A DNA stretch of 64,000 bases, taken from the NCBI RefSeq assembly GCF_021277265.1, contig NZ_JAJSOH010000020.1, positions 62,001 through 126,000 of the forward strand, read 5' to 3'. Below are positions 24,516-33,537 of the stretch, in pieces. Made by a program: the position numbers and the translations under genes. The notes under the pieces are model-generated. The model made no database searches and had not been told where the DNA came from. It saw only the letters and a program-made list of their open reading frames with translations. Positions within the stretch are counted from its first letter, which is position 1. Every line of letters begins with the position of its first letter. The stretch is from Kineosporia rhizophila. Its GTDB lineage: Bacteria; Actinomycetota; Actinomycetes; Actinomycetales; Kineosporiaceae.

Positions 24516-26454
24516 GGCAACCACCAGAGGACGCTGGGCCACAGTGGCCGGCGGAAGATGCGGGGACGTCGAGGGTCGGGTTGCGGTCGAAGAAGCCGAC
24601 CGGTTTCAGCGTGAATCCGGTGTAGTCGACCGGCATGATCGGCCAGTCCTCCGGACGCGGGGTGTGGGTCAGGCCGAAGGTGTGCCAGAGCACCAGGTCC
24701 TGGTTGTCGAGTTCGCGGTCCTGGGCGGTGTAGGTGGGCAGGCCGGCCTGGCCGGGGTGCTGGTTCACGAAGTCCCCGGCGGCGTACCGTTCGGCGGGGT
24801 CGTACTGGGTCACCCAGAGGTGCTGGGTGGCGAAGGCGGCGCGGGCGGCCACCGACGACTCGGGGTCGGCCAGCAGGGTGGGCAGGCCCTCGGGGATGAG
24901 CGCGTAGGCGACGGGACGCCCCAGCCGGTTGAGTTTTTCGGGGTTGCTGACGTGCCACACCCGGTTCTTTCCCGGGTCGGCGTCGCGGCGGGCCTGGGAC
25001 TCGCGGGCCAGAACGGTGGCCTGGGTGCGGAAGGCGTTGCCGCGCGGGTTCTCCGGGCCCTTGGGCACGCGCACCGCGTCGATCTCCTCGACCCGGTTGC
25101 CCACACCGTCCACCGCCATGTCCAGACGGGCGCTGAACAGGTGCTGGTGGAAGGGGGCGCCCAGGCCGGGGGCGATCTCGCTGGCGTAGGGGTAGTCGCC
25201 GCCCGGGTGGGCGCTGGTGAAGACGATTCCGGTGGCCTTGGCCTCGAACTCGATGGTGCCGTCGAGGTAGAGGTACCAGTAGAAGCCGTAGTCGTAGTTG
25301 CCGATGGTGGTGAAGAAAGAGACCACGAGCCGGCGCTGGCGGCGGGTGTGGCGCGAGCCGGACCACAGGTCGGTGTGCTTCCAGAGGATGCCGAAGTCCT
25401 CCTCGTGGATGCAGATCGCGTTGGGCAGGGTCTTGGGCCGGCCCTGGTCGTCGGCGATCACCGCGTCCAGATAGGTGATCTCGCCGAGGCAGTCGCACCC
25501 CAGTTCCAGGGCGTTGGCGTAGCGGCCGACCAGGTACTCGCCGGTGTCGAAGTAGTTCTGCCAGGAGCGCACCGGGGCCGGGTCGGCGTAGGGCACCACC
25601 ATCTCGCTGATCGAGGCCCGGTGGATGATCGAGCGCGGGCCCTGGCCCTCGTCGAACCCGATCTGGTGCAGGACCAGCCCTTCACGAGCGTCGAAACCGA
25701 CCCGCAGGGACCACTTCTCCCAGGTGAGCAGGTTGTCCTCGTCGATGCTGAGGCTGGAACCCTCGGGCTGGGTGATGTGCAGCGGTTTCTGGGTGGTGCG
25801 CGGCGGCCCGCTCACTGCCGGGTCGTCGTAGTTGCCGGACTCGGCCGGCAGGGCGACGGCGCCGTAGTCGATCACCTGGTCGACCACGTGGTTCATGGTG
25901 TCCACGTAGGCGAGCAGGTTGTCGATCGGGTGGGCCCAGGCGGAGTCGGCCGGGTGCTCCTGGTAGAAGGCCAGCCCGCGCAGCACGCGGCGACCGGCCT
26001 CGTCGGGGTACTCGTCGGCGTAGACCCCGGCCGAGAGCGGCGCCACCCGGACCTTCTCGATGTCCAGGCCGCGGGCCTCGATCGCGGCCAGCCAGCGTTC
26101 GTCCTTGCTCAGGAGCTGCTCGACGAGCTCGAACTCCTCGTCCAGGACGGGCAGGTGGCCGGTGGTCGCCGGGTCGAGGGTGACCTCGGAAACCACGGTA
26201 CCGGAGGGGAGATCGACCAGGACGTCGCGGGAGACCTGGGTTCGCACGTCGAGGAGGAGCGCGCGGAAACGGCGGGTGGCGCTCTCGTCCGCGTTCCAGG
26301 CCAGGACCTGCGCCTTGGCCGGTTCTTCGAGGCCGACGTAGACGAAACGGGTTTCTTCACTGAGCAGTTCGTGGTGGTCGAGAGCGGCCCGGACGGCCTG
26401 GATCTCGACCTCCGTAACGGGGGCGAGGGGATGTCGTGGAGCGAGGTCTGTCAC
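24508..26454 (-). CDS. Copper-containing primary amine oxidase
   Basis: 648 residues; oxidises primary aromatic amines to aldehydes with release of ammonia and peroxide. The topaquinone precursor is Tyr387 in TIGNYDYGFYW, placed close to its position in the Arthrobacter enzymes. The catalytic base is the Asp of NYFDTGEYLVG. Copper ligands are the HQH of PFHQHLFSARLD and the later His in LTHTPRPEDWPIMP. Length fits bacterial cytoplasmic enzymes with no signal peptide. GTG 26454 is preceded by AAGGAAA. It heads a three-gene operon with the permease. In context it feeds the homoprotocatechuate operon upstream. Confidence 0.95.
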   Translation of the reverse strand: MTDLAPRHPLAPVTEVEIQAVRAALDHHELLSEETRFVYVGLEEPAKAQVLAWNADESATRRFRALLLDVRTQVSRDVLVDLPSGTVVSEVTLDPATTGHLPVLDEEFELVEQLLSKDERWLAAIEARGLDIEKVRVAPLSAGVYADEYPDEAGRRVLRGLAFYQEHPADSAWAHPIDNLLAYVDTMNHVVDQVIDYGAVALPAESGNYDDPAVSGPPRTTQKPLHITQPEGSSLSIDEDNLLTWEKWSLRVGFDAREGLVLHQIGFDEGQGPRSIIHRASISEMVVPYADPAPVRSWQNYFDTGEYLVGRYANALELGCDCLGEITYLDAVIADDQGRPKTLPNAICIHEEDFGILWKHTDLWSGSRHTRRQRRLVVSFFTTIGNYDYGFYWYLYLDGTIEFEAKATGIVFTSAHPGGDYPYASEIAPGLGAPFHQHLFSARLDMAVDGVGNRVEEIDAVRVPKGPENPRGNAFRTQATVLARESQARRDADPGKNRVWHVSNPEKLNRLGRPVAYALIPEGLPTLLADPESSVAARAAFATQHLWVTQYDPAERYAAGDFVNQHPGQAGLPTYTAQDRELDNQDLVLWHTFGLTHTPRPEDWPIMPVDYTGFTLKPVGFFDRNPTLDVPASSAGHCGPASSGGCHD

Positions 26455-26496
26455 GGGGATTTCCTTTGCGAGCGAACCACTACCGGGGGAGGGGGT

Positions 26497-26560
26497 GGGC
26501 TACGGAGCAAGTAAAATCAACAGATGTACAAAATAAAGACCCTGGGCTGTTACGTCGAGG
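26497..26560. promoter_or_regulatory. AT-rich divergent promoter region (amine oxidase / TetR)
   Basis: The 197 bases between the amine oxidase (GTG 26454) and the TetR gene (GTG 26652) contain an AT-rich block at about 26509-26540 (AAGTAAAATCAACAG, then TGTACAAAATAAAG), unlike the rest of the locus. This is where the two promoters and the regulator site would be expected. No clear palindrome or -35/-10 pair was found. Confidence 0.35.
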
Positions 26561-26651
26561 TAAATCCCGGATCGGTAGCCCAGCGGTCCGGACCCGGGGT
26601 CGCTGGCCTAGGGTGGAACGGAGGTGTCAGGCAAGAGAAGGGCCCGGCGTA

Positions 26652-27257
26652 GTGCCGAAGATCGTTGACCACGACGAGCGCCGCCGGCAGATCGTCGAGC
26701 TGGTCTGGCGGCTGATCGCCGAGGAGGGCATCCAGGCGGTCACCACCCGCCGCATCGCCGAGGTCTCCGGCACCTCGAACGGCGCTCTGCGTTACTACTT
26801 CCCCAGCAAGGAGGCGGCCCTCACCGCCGCCTTCGAGTACGTGGTGGACGCCACCAACCGCCGGGCCGACCGGGCCGACGCACACCGGCACGGCCTGGGC
26901 GGGCTGCGCACGCTGTGCCTGGAGATCATGCCGCTGGACGAGGAGCGCCGGGCCGAGGCCCGGCTGGTGATCAACTTCTGGCAGCAGGCCCTGAACTCCC
27001 CCGAGAAGGCCGCCCTGCACGCCGAGATCCAGCAGCGCTGGCGGGCCGAGATGACGGCGCGGCTGGACGAGGCCGAGGCCGAGGGCGAGGTGGTCGCCGG
27101 CGCGGCCGGGGCCGCCACGGTCGACGCCCTCGCCTCGTTCCTGCTGGGCCTGCAGATCGAGGCCGTGCTGGCGCCCGGGTACGCGACCCCGGAACGCCAG
27201 CTCGCCCAGCTCGAGGACTTCCTGGCCCGGTTGCGGCTCAGGCCGTCGGCTGGATGA
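26652..27257 (+). CDS. TetR-family regulator of the amine locus
   Basis: 201 residues from GTG 26652; longer upstream frames are low-complexity and lack a ribosome site. The helix-turn-helix is clear (RRRQIVELVWRLIAEEGIQ, TRRIAEVSGTSNGALRYYF). The C-terminal domain is BetI/PfmR-like (FWQQALNSPEKAALHAEIQQRWR). It is divergent from the amine oxidase operon and convergent with the aldehyde dehydrogenase, overlapping it by 20 bases. Control of amine catabolism is the natural inference. Confidence 0.9.
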   Translation: MPKIVDHDERRRQIVELVWRLIAEEGIQAVTTRRIAEVSGTSNGALRYYFPSKEAALTAAFEYVVDATNRRADRADAHRHGLGGLRTLCLEIMPLDEERRAEARLVINFWQQALNSPEKAALHAEIQQRWRAEMTARLDEAEAEGEVVAGAAGAATVDALASFLLGLQIEAVLAPGYATPERQLAQLEDFLARLRLRPSAG

Positions 27258-28677
27258 CCGTCTTCGGCACACTCACCACCTTGGGCACGGCCACCGCCTT
27301 CAGGCCCTCGACGCCGAACTCGAGCCCGTACCCGGACGACTTGACCCCGCCGAACGGGGCCATCGGGTGCACCCCGCCGTGCCCGTTGATCCAGACCGTG
27401 CCGGCCTCGAGCTGGTCGGCCACCGCCTGCGCCCGCTGCGGGTCGCTGCTCCAGACCGAGGCGCCCAGGCCCACGTCGAGGCGGTTGGCGCTGGCGATCG
27501 CGTCCTCCACCTCGGTGTAGCGGATGATCGGCAGGGCCGGGCCGAACTGTTCCTGATCGACCAGCGGGGCGCCGTCGCCCAGCCCGGTGACCAGGGTGAT
27601 CGGGTAGAACAGCGGGCCCAGCTCGGTGGCCGGGGCGCCGCCGGTGACGATGGTGGCGCCGCGCTCGCGGGCGTCCTGGACCAGCCCGGCCACGATGTCG
27701 AACTGCATCGAGTTCTGCACCGGCCCCAGCACGCTCTCCTCGCTGAGCGAGGGCCCGAGCGGCATCTGGGCGGCCACCGCGGCCAGTGCCTCGACCACCC
27801 GGTCGTGGATCGACTCGTGCACGTACAGGCGCTTCAGGGCCGCGCAGGTCTGCCCGGTGTTGATGAAGGCGCCCCAGAACAGGTCGCCGGCGATCGCCTC
27901 GGGGTCGGCGTCGGGCAGGACGATCCCGGCGTCGTTGCCGCCGAGCTCCAGGGTGAGGCGGGCCAGGTTGGCGCCCGAGGCCTCGACGATCTTCCGGCCG
28001 GTGGCGGTCGAGCCGGTGAACATGATCTTGCGGACGTCCGGGTGGGCGACCAGCGCGGCGCCCAGTTCGCGGTCGCCGGACAGGGCGGTGAGCACCCCCT
28101 CGGGCAGTTCCTCGTTCAGGATCGAGACCAGCGCCAGCACGCTCAGCGGGGTGAACTCGGACGGCTTGGCCACCACCACGTTGCCCATCCGCAGGGCGGG
28201 GGCGATCTGCCAGATCGCGATCATCAGCGGCCAGTTCCAGGGGCCCACCGCGGCCACCAGGCCCACCGGGCGGTAGGTCAGCGTCGAGACCTGCTGCTCG
28301 TCCTCCACCACCACCTGGTCCTCCAGGACGGTGGCGGCGGTGGCCCGCAGCCAGGCCGAGCAGGCGCCCACCTCGAACCGGGCGTTCGGCCCGTTCAGCG
28401 GCTTGCCCTGTTCCCGGGCCAGCAGCCGGGCCAGGGGCTCGGCCACGGCCTCGATCCGCTCGGCCATCCGCAGCAGGCGGGCGCTGCGCTCGGCGTGGCC
28501 CAGTTTCTCCCAGGCCGGCTGGGCCTGCCGGGCCGCGGCCACGGCCCGCTGCAGGTCTTCGGGGCTGTGCTGCGGGGCCCGGCCGAGCAGTTGCCCGGTG
28601 GCGGGCTCGAAGATCTCCCGCCCGCCCTCGGCGGTCACCCGGTCGAGCAGGTCGGTCTCGGTCGTGCTTCCGGACAT
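27238..28677 (-). CDS. Aldehyde dehydrogenase
   Basis: 479 residues, NAD(P)-dependent. The conserved GPWNWPLMIAIWQIAPAL, the Rossmann segment MFTGSTATGRKIVE, the general base in TLELGGNDAGIVL and the catalytic Cys in FINTGQTCAALK (about residue 277) are all present, as is the C-terminal PFGGVKSSGYGLEFG. As the last gene of the homoprotocatechuate operon it could oxidise (hydroxy)phenylacetaldehyde from the amine oxidase, or succinic semialdehyde from HpaI. Sequence does not choose between them. Confidence 0.92.
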   Translation of the reverse strand: MSGSTTETDLLDRVTAEGGREIFEPATGQLLGRAPQHSPEDLQRAVAAARQAQPAWEKLGHAERSARLLRMAERIEAVAEPLARLLAREQGKPLNGPNARFEVGACSAWLRATAATVLEDQVVVEDEQQVSTLTYRPVGLVAAVGPWNWPLMIAIWQIAPALRMGNVVVAKPSEFTPLSVLALVSILNEELPEGVLTALSGDRELGAALVAHPDVRKIMFTGSTATGRKIVEASGANLARLTLELGGNDAGIVLPDADPEAIAGDLFWGAFINTGQTCAALKRLYVHESIHDRVVEALAAVAAQMPLGPSLSEESVLGPVQNSMQFDIVAGLVQDARERGATIVTGGAPATELGPLFYPITLVTGLGDGAPLVDQEQFGPALPIIRYTEVEDAIASANRLDVGLGASVWSSDPQRAQAVADQLEAGTVWINGHGGVHPMAPFGGVKSSGYGLEFGVEGLKAVAVPKVVSVPKTVIQPTA

Positions 28678-28704
28678 CGTCGTCCTCCAAGAAAGTCGGA
28701 GCTG

Positions 28705-29778
28705 TCAGAGCTGGTTGCCGAGCTTGAAGCCCTTTTCCACATCGCCCTCACGGGTGTACGAGAACCCGTCGGCGCCGATCGTCACGGCCATCTCGCTGGA
28801 GTCGGTGCGAGCCTGCAGCGGCACCGGCTCACCGTCCAGGTCCAGCACCGGCGAGGCCTCGGTGTACCAGCTGGGGACCACCGGGTTGCCCCACCAGTCG
28901 CGCCGCTGGTTGTCGTGCACGTCCCACGTCACCAGCGGGTTGTCCGGGTCACCGGTCCAGTAGTCCTGGGTGTAGACCTCCACCCGGTGCCCGTCGGGGT
29001 CGAGGATGTACAGGTAGAACGCGTTGGACACACCGTGCCGGCCCGGGCCGCGCTCGATCCGGTCGGAGATCCGCAGCGCCCCCATCTTGTCGCAGATGGC
29101 CAGGATGTTGTGCTTCTCATGGGTGGCGAACGCGACGTGGTGCATCCGCGGGCCGTCGCCCCCGGTCATCGCGGTGTCGTGCACCGTGGGCTTGCGGCGC
29201 ATCCAGGCCGCGTACACCGTGCCCTCGCCGTCCTCGATGTCCTCGGTCACCCGGAATCCCAGGTCGACCAGGTGGGCGGCGGCCCGGGGGACGTCGGGGG
29301 TCACCTGGTTGAAGTGGTCGAGCCGGACCAGCGCGCCCGGGTTGTGCAGGTGGTAGGCCCAGGCCAGGCGTTCCACGTGCTCGACCTCGTAGAAGTACTC
29401 GATCGGGAAGCCGATCGGGTCGTGCACGCGCACCGCATCGCCCACGCCCCGCACGAAGCCGTCCTTGCGGCGTTCGACCCGGCAGCCGAGCTCGGTGTAG
29501 AAGTCCACGGCCCGGTCGAGCTCCTCGGGGGAGCGCACCCGGTAGGCGAACGCGGCCACGGCGGCGACCGGGCCCTGCCGCAGCACCAGGTTGTGATGGA
29601 TGAACTCGTCGAACGTGCGCAGGTAGATCGCCTCGTCGGACTCCTCGGTGACCACCAGGCCGAGCAGGTCGACGTAGAACTCGCGGGACCGGGCCAGGTC
29701 GGTCACGACCAGTTCGAGGTAGGCGCAGCGCACGATGTCCGGCGGTGGGCTCTTCGGGGTCGGGATACGTTCGCTCAT
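28705..29778 (-). CDS. hpaD: 3,4-dihydroxyphenylacetate 2,3-dioxygenase
   Basis: 357 residues of the two-domain vicinal-oxygen-chelate extradiol dioxygenase type known from Brevibacterium and Arthrobacter. Metal ligands are the His of VRLDHFNQV, the His in MHHVAFATHEK and the Glu of HRVEVYTQDYW; the Trp/Asp-rich tail DVHDNQRRDWWGNPVVPSWY is typical of this subgroup. It cleaves the ring of homoprotocatechuate next to the hydroxyls. The start is ATG 29778, or GTG 29790, which would overlap the HpaE stop as GTGA. Confidence 0.94.
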   Translation of the reverse strand: MSERIPTPKSPPPDIVRCAYLELVVTDLARSREFYVDLLGLVVTEESDEAIYLRTFDEFIHHNLVLRQGPVAAVAAFAYRVRSPEELDRAVDFYTELGCRVERRKDGFVRGVGDAVRVHDPIGFPIEYFYEVEHVERLAWAYHLHNPGALVRLDHFNQVTPDVPRAAAHLVDLGFRVTEDIEDGEGTVYAAWMRRKPTVHDTAMTGGDGPRMHHVAFATHEKHNILAICDKMGALRISDRIERGPGRHGVSNAFYLYILDPDGHRVEVYTQDYWTGDPDNPLVTWDVHDNQRRDWWGNPVVPSWYTEASPVLDLDGEPVPLQARTDSSEMAVTIGADGFSYTREGDVEKGFKLGNQL

Positions 29779-29786
29779 GGATGTTC

Positions 29787-31283
29787 TCACTTTGACGTGC
29801 CGAAGCGGGGGGAATGGGCGTCGGTCAGGGAGATGTGCACGGCCTGCTGGTCGGTGTAGAAGTCGATCGATCGGTAGCCGCCCTCGTGGCCCAGGCCCGA
29901 GGCCTTGACCCCGCCGAACGGGGTGCGCAGGTCCCGCACGTTGTTCGAGTTCAGCCAGACCATGCCGGCCTCGACGTTCTGGGCAAAGGTGTGGGCGCGC
30001 CTGAGGTCGTTGGTCCAGATGTAGGCGGCCAGGCCGTACTTCACGCCGTTGGCCAGCTCCAGGGCCTCCTCGTCGCTGTCGAACGGGGTGATCGCCACCA
30101 CCGGCCCGAAGATCTCCTCCTGGAAGATCCGCGCCTCCGGCTTCACGTCGGCGAAAACGGTCGGCTGAACGTAGTTCCCGTCCTCCAGGCCTGCGGGCCG
30201 CTCGCCGCCGGCCACCAGGCGCGCCTCGCCCTTGCCGATCTCGACGTAGCCGAGCACCTTCTCGTAGTGCTCCGGGTGCACCAGCGCGCCGACCTCGGTG
30301 GCCGGGTCCGACGGGTCACCGACCACCACGTTCCTGGCGCGCTCGGCGTAGGCACCCACGAACTCCTCGTACACCGACCGCTCGACCAGCACCCGGCTGC
30401 CCGCGGTGCAGCGCTCGCCGTTGAGCGAGAACACGCCGAACACCGTTGCGTCGAGAGCCGCCTCGAGGTCGGCATCGGCGAAGACGACGGCGGGGGACTT
30501 GCCTCCCAGTTCCATCGACAGACCCTTGAGATACGGCGCCGCGTTGGCGAAGATGACCTGCCCGGTGCGGCTTTCGCCGGTGAACGAGATCAGCGGCACG
30601 TCGGGGTGCTTGACCAGCGCGTCGCCGGCCGTCTCGCCCAGACCGTTGACCAGGTTGAAGACGCCGTCCGGAACACCCGCCGCGCGGAAGATCCCGGCCC
30701 ACAACGAGGCCGACAGGGGCGTGAACTCGGCCGGTTTGAGCACCACGGTGTTGCCGGTGGCCAGGGCCGGGGCCAGCTTCCACGACTCCAGCATGAACGG
30801 GGTGTTCCACGGCGTGATCAGGCCGGCCACACCCTTGGGCTTACGGTTGACGTAGTTCACCTGCCGCCCGGGCACCTTGTAGGTGTCGTCGCGCTGGGCC
30901 ACGATCAGGTCGGCGAAGAACCGGAAGTTCTCGGCCGCCCGGCGGGCCTGACCCAGGGCCTGGGTGATCGGCAGGCCGGTGTCCCAGGTCTCCAGTTCGG
31001 CCAGGCGCTCGTCCTGTTCCTCGATCAGGTCGGCGATCCGGTGCAGCACGCGGGAACGGGCGCGCGGCAGTAGCTTCGGCCACGGCCCTTCGGTGAAGGC
31101 CCGGCGGGCGGCGGCGGCGGCCAGGTCGATGTCGGCCTGCTGGCCCGAGGCGGCCTGGATGTAGACCTCGTTGGTGGTCGGGTTGAGCACGTCGAAGGTC
31201 GCGCCGTCGACGCTGTCCACGAAGGCGCCGTCGATGAAGTGCTGGATCCGGTCGGGCAGGTGGTCCGGGGTGGGCTGGGGCAT
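29787..31283 (-). CDS. hpaE: 5-carboxymethyl-2-hydroxymuconate semialdehyde dehydrogenase
   Basis: 498 residues. ATG 31283 has AAGGAG five bases upstream. The aldehyde dehydrogenase signatures are GLITPWNTPFMLESWKLAPAL, ISFTGESRTGQ, SMELGGKSPAVVFADADLE, the catalytic Cys in SLNGERCTAGSRVL, and LRTPFGGVKASGLGHEGG. FSLNGERC and the nearby LPITQALGQARRAAENFRFFAD are typical of the HpaE group. It oxidises the HpaD product to the carboxylate. Confidence 0.93.
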   Translation of the reverse strand: MPQPTPDHLPDRIQHFIDGAFVDSVDGATFDVLNPTTNEVYIQAASGQQADIDLAAAAARRAFTEGPWPKLLPRARSRVLHRIADLIEEQDERLAELETWDTGLPITQALGQARRAAENFRFFADLIVAQRDDTYKVPGRQVNYVNRKPKGVAGLITPWNTPFMLESWKLAPALATGNTVVLKPAEFTPLSASLWAGIFRAAGVPDGVFNLVNGLGETAGDALVKHPDVPLISFTGESRTGQVIFANAAPYLKGLSMELGGKSPAVVFADADLEAALDATVFGVFSLNGERCTAGSRVLVERSVYEEFVGAYAERARNVVVGDPSDPATEVGALVHPEHYEKVLGYVEIGKGEARLVAGGERPAGLEDGNYVQPTVFADVKPEARIFQEEIFGPVVAITPFDSDEEALELANGVKYGLAAYIWTNDLRRAHTFAQNVEAGMVWLNSNNVRDLRTPFGGVKASGLGHEGGYRSIDFYTDQQAVHISLTDAHSPRFGTSK

Positions 31284-31324
31284 TTCACTCCTTACAAACA
31301 ATGGACGAGGGGGGTCGGCGGGAC

Positions 31325-32758
31325 TCAGAGCCCACCTTGCTTCTCGGTGCGGTACCGCTCGAGCCACTCGGCATTGGGTGGGAAGAGCCCGTCGACCCGG
31401 TGGCCGGCCGCGACCTGGGCCGCCACCCAGGCGTCCTGGGCCTCTTGCTCGGCCGCAGCCCGGACGACCTCGTCGAGCAGTGCGGCCGGGATCACCACCA
31501 CGCCGTCGTCGTCGCCCACCACCACGTCACCCGGCACGACGGCGGCGCCGCCACAGGTGATGGTGGCGTCGACCTCCCAGGGCACGTGCCGGCGTCCGAG
31601 CACCGACGGGTGGGCGCCCTGGCTGAACACCGGCAGGCCGATGGCGGCGACGGCAGCGCTGTCCCGCACGGCGCCGTCGGTGACCACACCGGCCGCGCCC
31701 AGGGTGTGCGCGCGCAGGGCCAGGACATCGCCGACGGTGCCGGCGGTGGCATCACCACGGGCCTCGATCAGCAGCACCTCGCCGCTCTTCAGCGAGTCGA
31801 AAGCCCGCTTCTGGGCGTTGTACCCGCCGCCGTGGCCGGCGAACAGATCCGGCCGGTGGGCCACGAATCGCAGCGTACGAGCAGTGCCGATCATCCGGGT
31901 GCCCGGCGTCAACGGGTGAACGCCGTCGATGCTGGCATGCGGGTAGCCGCGCTTGCGCAGTTCGGAACTGAGGGTCGCGACCGCGACCTCGTTCAGCAGC
32001 CCGCGCAGCTCGTCGGTGAGAACCGGCGGTAGCCCGGCTGCCTCCGGTGACCCCCACGCCTCGGCGCGCTGCCGATCGTCCACCTGTGGTCGGGCCCCGA
32101 AGTCCGCAAAGGGCGCCGTTCCCTGCACCACCCGGGTGACCAGACGTCCCGTCGAAACCCCGCCCGGGACGCCCACCTCCACCTCGACCGTGTCGCCGGG
32201 AACCGCGACCGACGAGCCGGCCGGCGTACCGGTGAGCACCACGTCTCCGGGTTCGAGGGTGATCAGCTGGGACAGGTCGGCGATCAGCACCCCGAACGGG
32301 AACAGCAGGTCCGAGGTGGTGTCGTCCTGGGTGAGCTCGCCGTTGACCCAGGTGCGCACCCGCAGGTTCGCCGGATCGAGCCCGGCCGCCGGGATCAGTG
32401 CAGGGCCGAGTGGCGTGAACCCGTCGCCGCCCTTGTTGCGCAGGTTCGAGCCCTTGTCGGCAGCGCGCAGATCGTAGAGGCCCCAGTCGTTGGCGGCGGT
32501 GACCGCCTCGACCGCTGCCCAGCCCTCTTCCGGGCTCACGCGGCGGGCGGTGCGTCCGATGACCAAGGCGACTTCACCCTCGTAGGCCAGAAGCTCGGTC
32601 CCGTGCGGGCGTTCGATCTCACCGCCGGAAGCCGCCACGGACGAGGAGGGCTTGAGGAAGTACGAGGGAACGCGCGGCCTGCGGCCCCGCTGAGCCACCC
32701 TCGACGGGTAGTTCAGATGCACCGCGATGATCTTGCCGGGACGCTGGAGGGCCGTCAC
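31325..32758 (-). CDS. FAH-domain / RraA-like fusion (HpaG-type isomerase-decarboxylase)
   Basis: 477 residues from GTG 32758, overlapping the HpaI stop (GTGA). Residues ~1-245 form an FAH domain: KIIAVHLNYPSRVAQRG, YEGEVALVIGRTARRVSP, NDWGLYDLR and DKGSNLRNKGGDGFTPLGP, as in the OPET decarboxylase/HHDD isomerase HpaG. Residues ~260-477 are an RraA/HMG-aldolase-like domain: TARTLRFVAHRPD, LLIEARGDATAGTVGDVLAL and GVVTDGAVRDSAAVAAIG, with the Arg-Asp pair and the metal-binding Asp region. HpaG is usually two FAH domains; the second is replaced here by RraA. It may supply decarboxylase activity. Confidence 0.9.
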   Translation of the reverse strand: MTALQRPGKIIAVHLNYPSRVAQRGRRPRVPSYFLKPSSSVAASGGEIERPHGTELLAYEGEVALVIGRTARRVSPEEGWAAVEAVTAANDWGLYDLRAADKGSNLRNKGGDGFTPLGPALIPAAGLDPANLRVRTWVNGELTQDDTTSDLLFPFGVLIADLSQLITLEPGDVVLTGTPAGSSVAVPGDTVEVEVGVPGGVSTGRLVTRVVQGTAPFADFGARPQVDDRQRAEAWGSPEAAGLPPVLTDELRGLLNEVAVATLSSELRKRGYPHASIDGVHPLTPGTRMIGTARTLRFVAHRPDLFAGHGGGYNAQKRAFDSLKSGEVLLIEARGDATAGTVGDVLALRAHTLGAAGVVTDGAVRDSAAVAAIGLPVFSQGAHPSVLGRRHVPWEVDATITCGGAAVVPGDVVVGDDDGVVVIPAALLDEVVRAAAEQEAQDAWVAAQVAAGHRVDGLFPPNAEWLERYRTEKQGGL

Positions 32759-33537
32759 GGGGTCTCCTGAAGGTAGGTGGCGGCCAGGGCGTCGCTGCCC
32801 TTCGCGAGCAGTTGGACGTCGGCGCCGACCAGGATGAAGTCCGCGCCGGCCGCGAGATAGCGGTGGGCCAGTTCGGGGTCGAAGGCGTTGAGGCCGACCT
32901 TCACGCCCAGTCGCCCGGCGGCCGCGATGCAGGTCTCGACCGCCTCGATCACGTCGGGGTGGTTCTGCCGGCCCAGCAGCCCGAGCGATGCGGCCAGGTC
33001 GGACGGGCCGACGAAGATGCCGTCCACACCGGGGGTGGCCGCGATCTGCTCGACGTTCGCCACCGCCTCGGCACTCTCGATCTGCACGAACAAGGAGATG
33101 GTGTCGCGAGCCCGGGAAAGGTATTCCTCGAACCGGTTCCACCGCGAACCCCGGGCCAGGGCCCCGCCGACGCCACGGATGCCGTCCGGCGGGTAGGCCA
33201 CGGCCCGGGCCAGTCCGGCCGCCTGGGCCGGAGTGTCCACCATCGGCACCAGCAGGTTCTGCACCCCGAGGTCGAGGTACTGCTTGATCAGCACCGGGTC
33301 GTCCGAAGGGGCACGGACCAGCGTCGGTTTCGGACCGACGGCGTGCAGCTGGGCCAGGATCGACTCCAGGCCGTTCGGGCTGTGTTCCGCGTCGATCAGC
33401 AGCCAGTCCAGGCCGCTGCCCGCGCAGATCTCCGCCACCAGCGGGCTGCCGCTGCACACCCACATGCCCACCAGGGGCCGCCCGGCCTGTTCCAGCCGGT
33501 CGGCGAACGTGGGGTCGGGCTCTACTCGAAACGGCAC
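32755..33537 (-). CDS. hpaI: 4-hydroxy-2-oxo-heptane-1,7-dioate aldolase
   Basis: 260 residues. A class II, metal-dependent retro-aldolase of the HpcH/HpaI family splitting the hydrated intermediate into pyruvate and succinic semialdehyde. Seen are LVAEICAGSGLDWLLIDAEHSPN, PTLVRAPSDDPVLIKQYLDLG, the metal-binding Glu in FVQIESAEAVANVEQI, and IFVGPSDLAASLG. GTG 33537, with GGGAG seven bases upstream, is chosen; the start lies 16 bases inside the HpaH gene, which fits coupling. Confidence 0.93.
   Translation of the reverse strand: MPFRVEPDPTFADRLEQAGRPLVGMWVCSGSPLVAEICAGSGLDWLLIDAEHSPNGLESILAQLHAVGPKPTLVRAPSDDPVLIKQYLDLGVQNLLVPMVDTPAQAAGLARAVAYPPDGIRGVGGALARGSRWNRFEEYLSRARDTISLFVQIESAEAVANVEQIAATPGVDGIFVGPSDLAASLGLLGRQNHPDVIEAVETCIAAAGRLGVKVGLNAFDPELAHRYLAAGADFILVGADVQLLAKGSDALAATYLQETP

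Noticed and set aside
24385..26514. Long + strand frame opposite the copper amine oxidase
   Set aside because: Composition is Val/Gly/Asp-rich with no motif; the minus-strand gene carries all catalytic residues.
26497..26581. GGGCTAC/GTAGCCC inverted repeat around the AT-rich tract
   Set aside because: The arms are 71 bases apart, too far for a simple operator; probably chance in GC-rich DNA.
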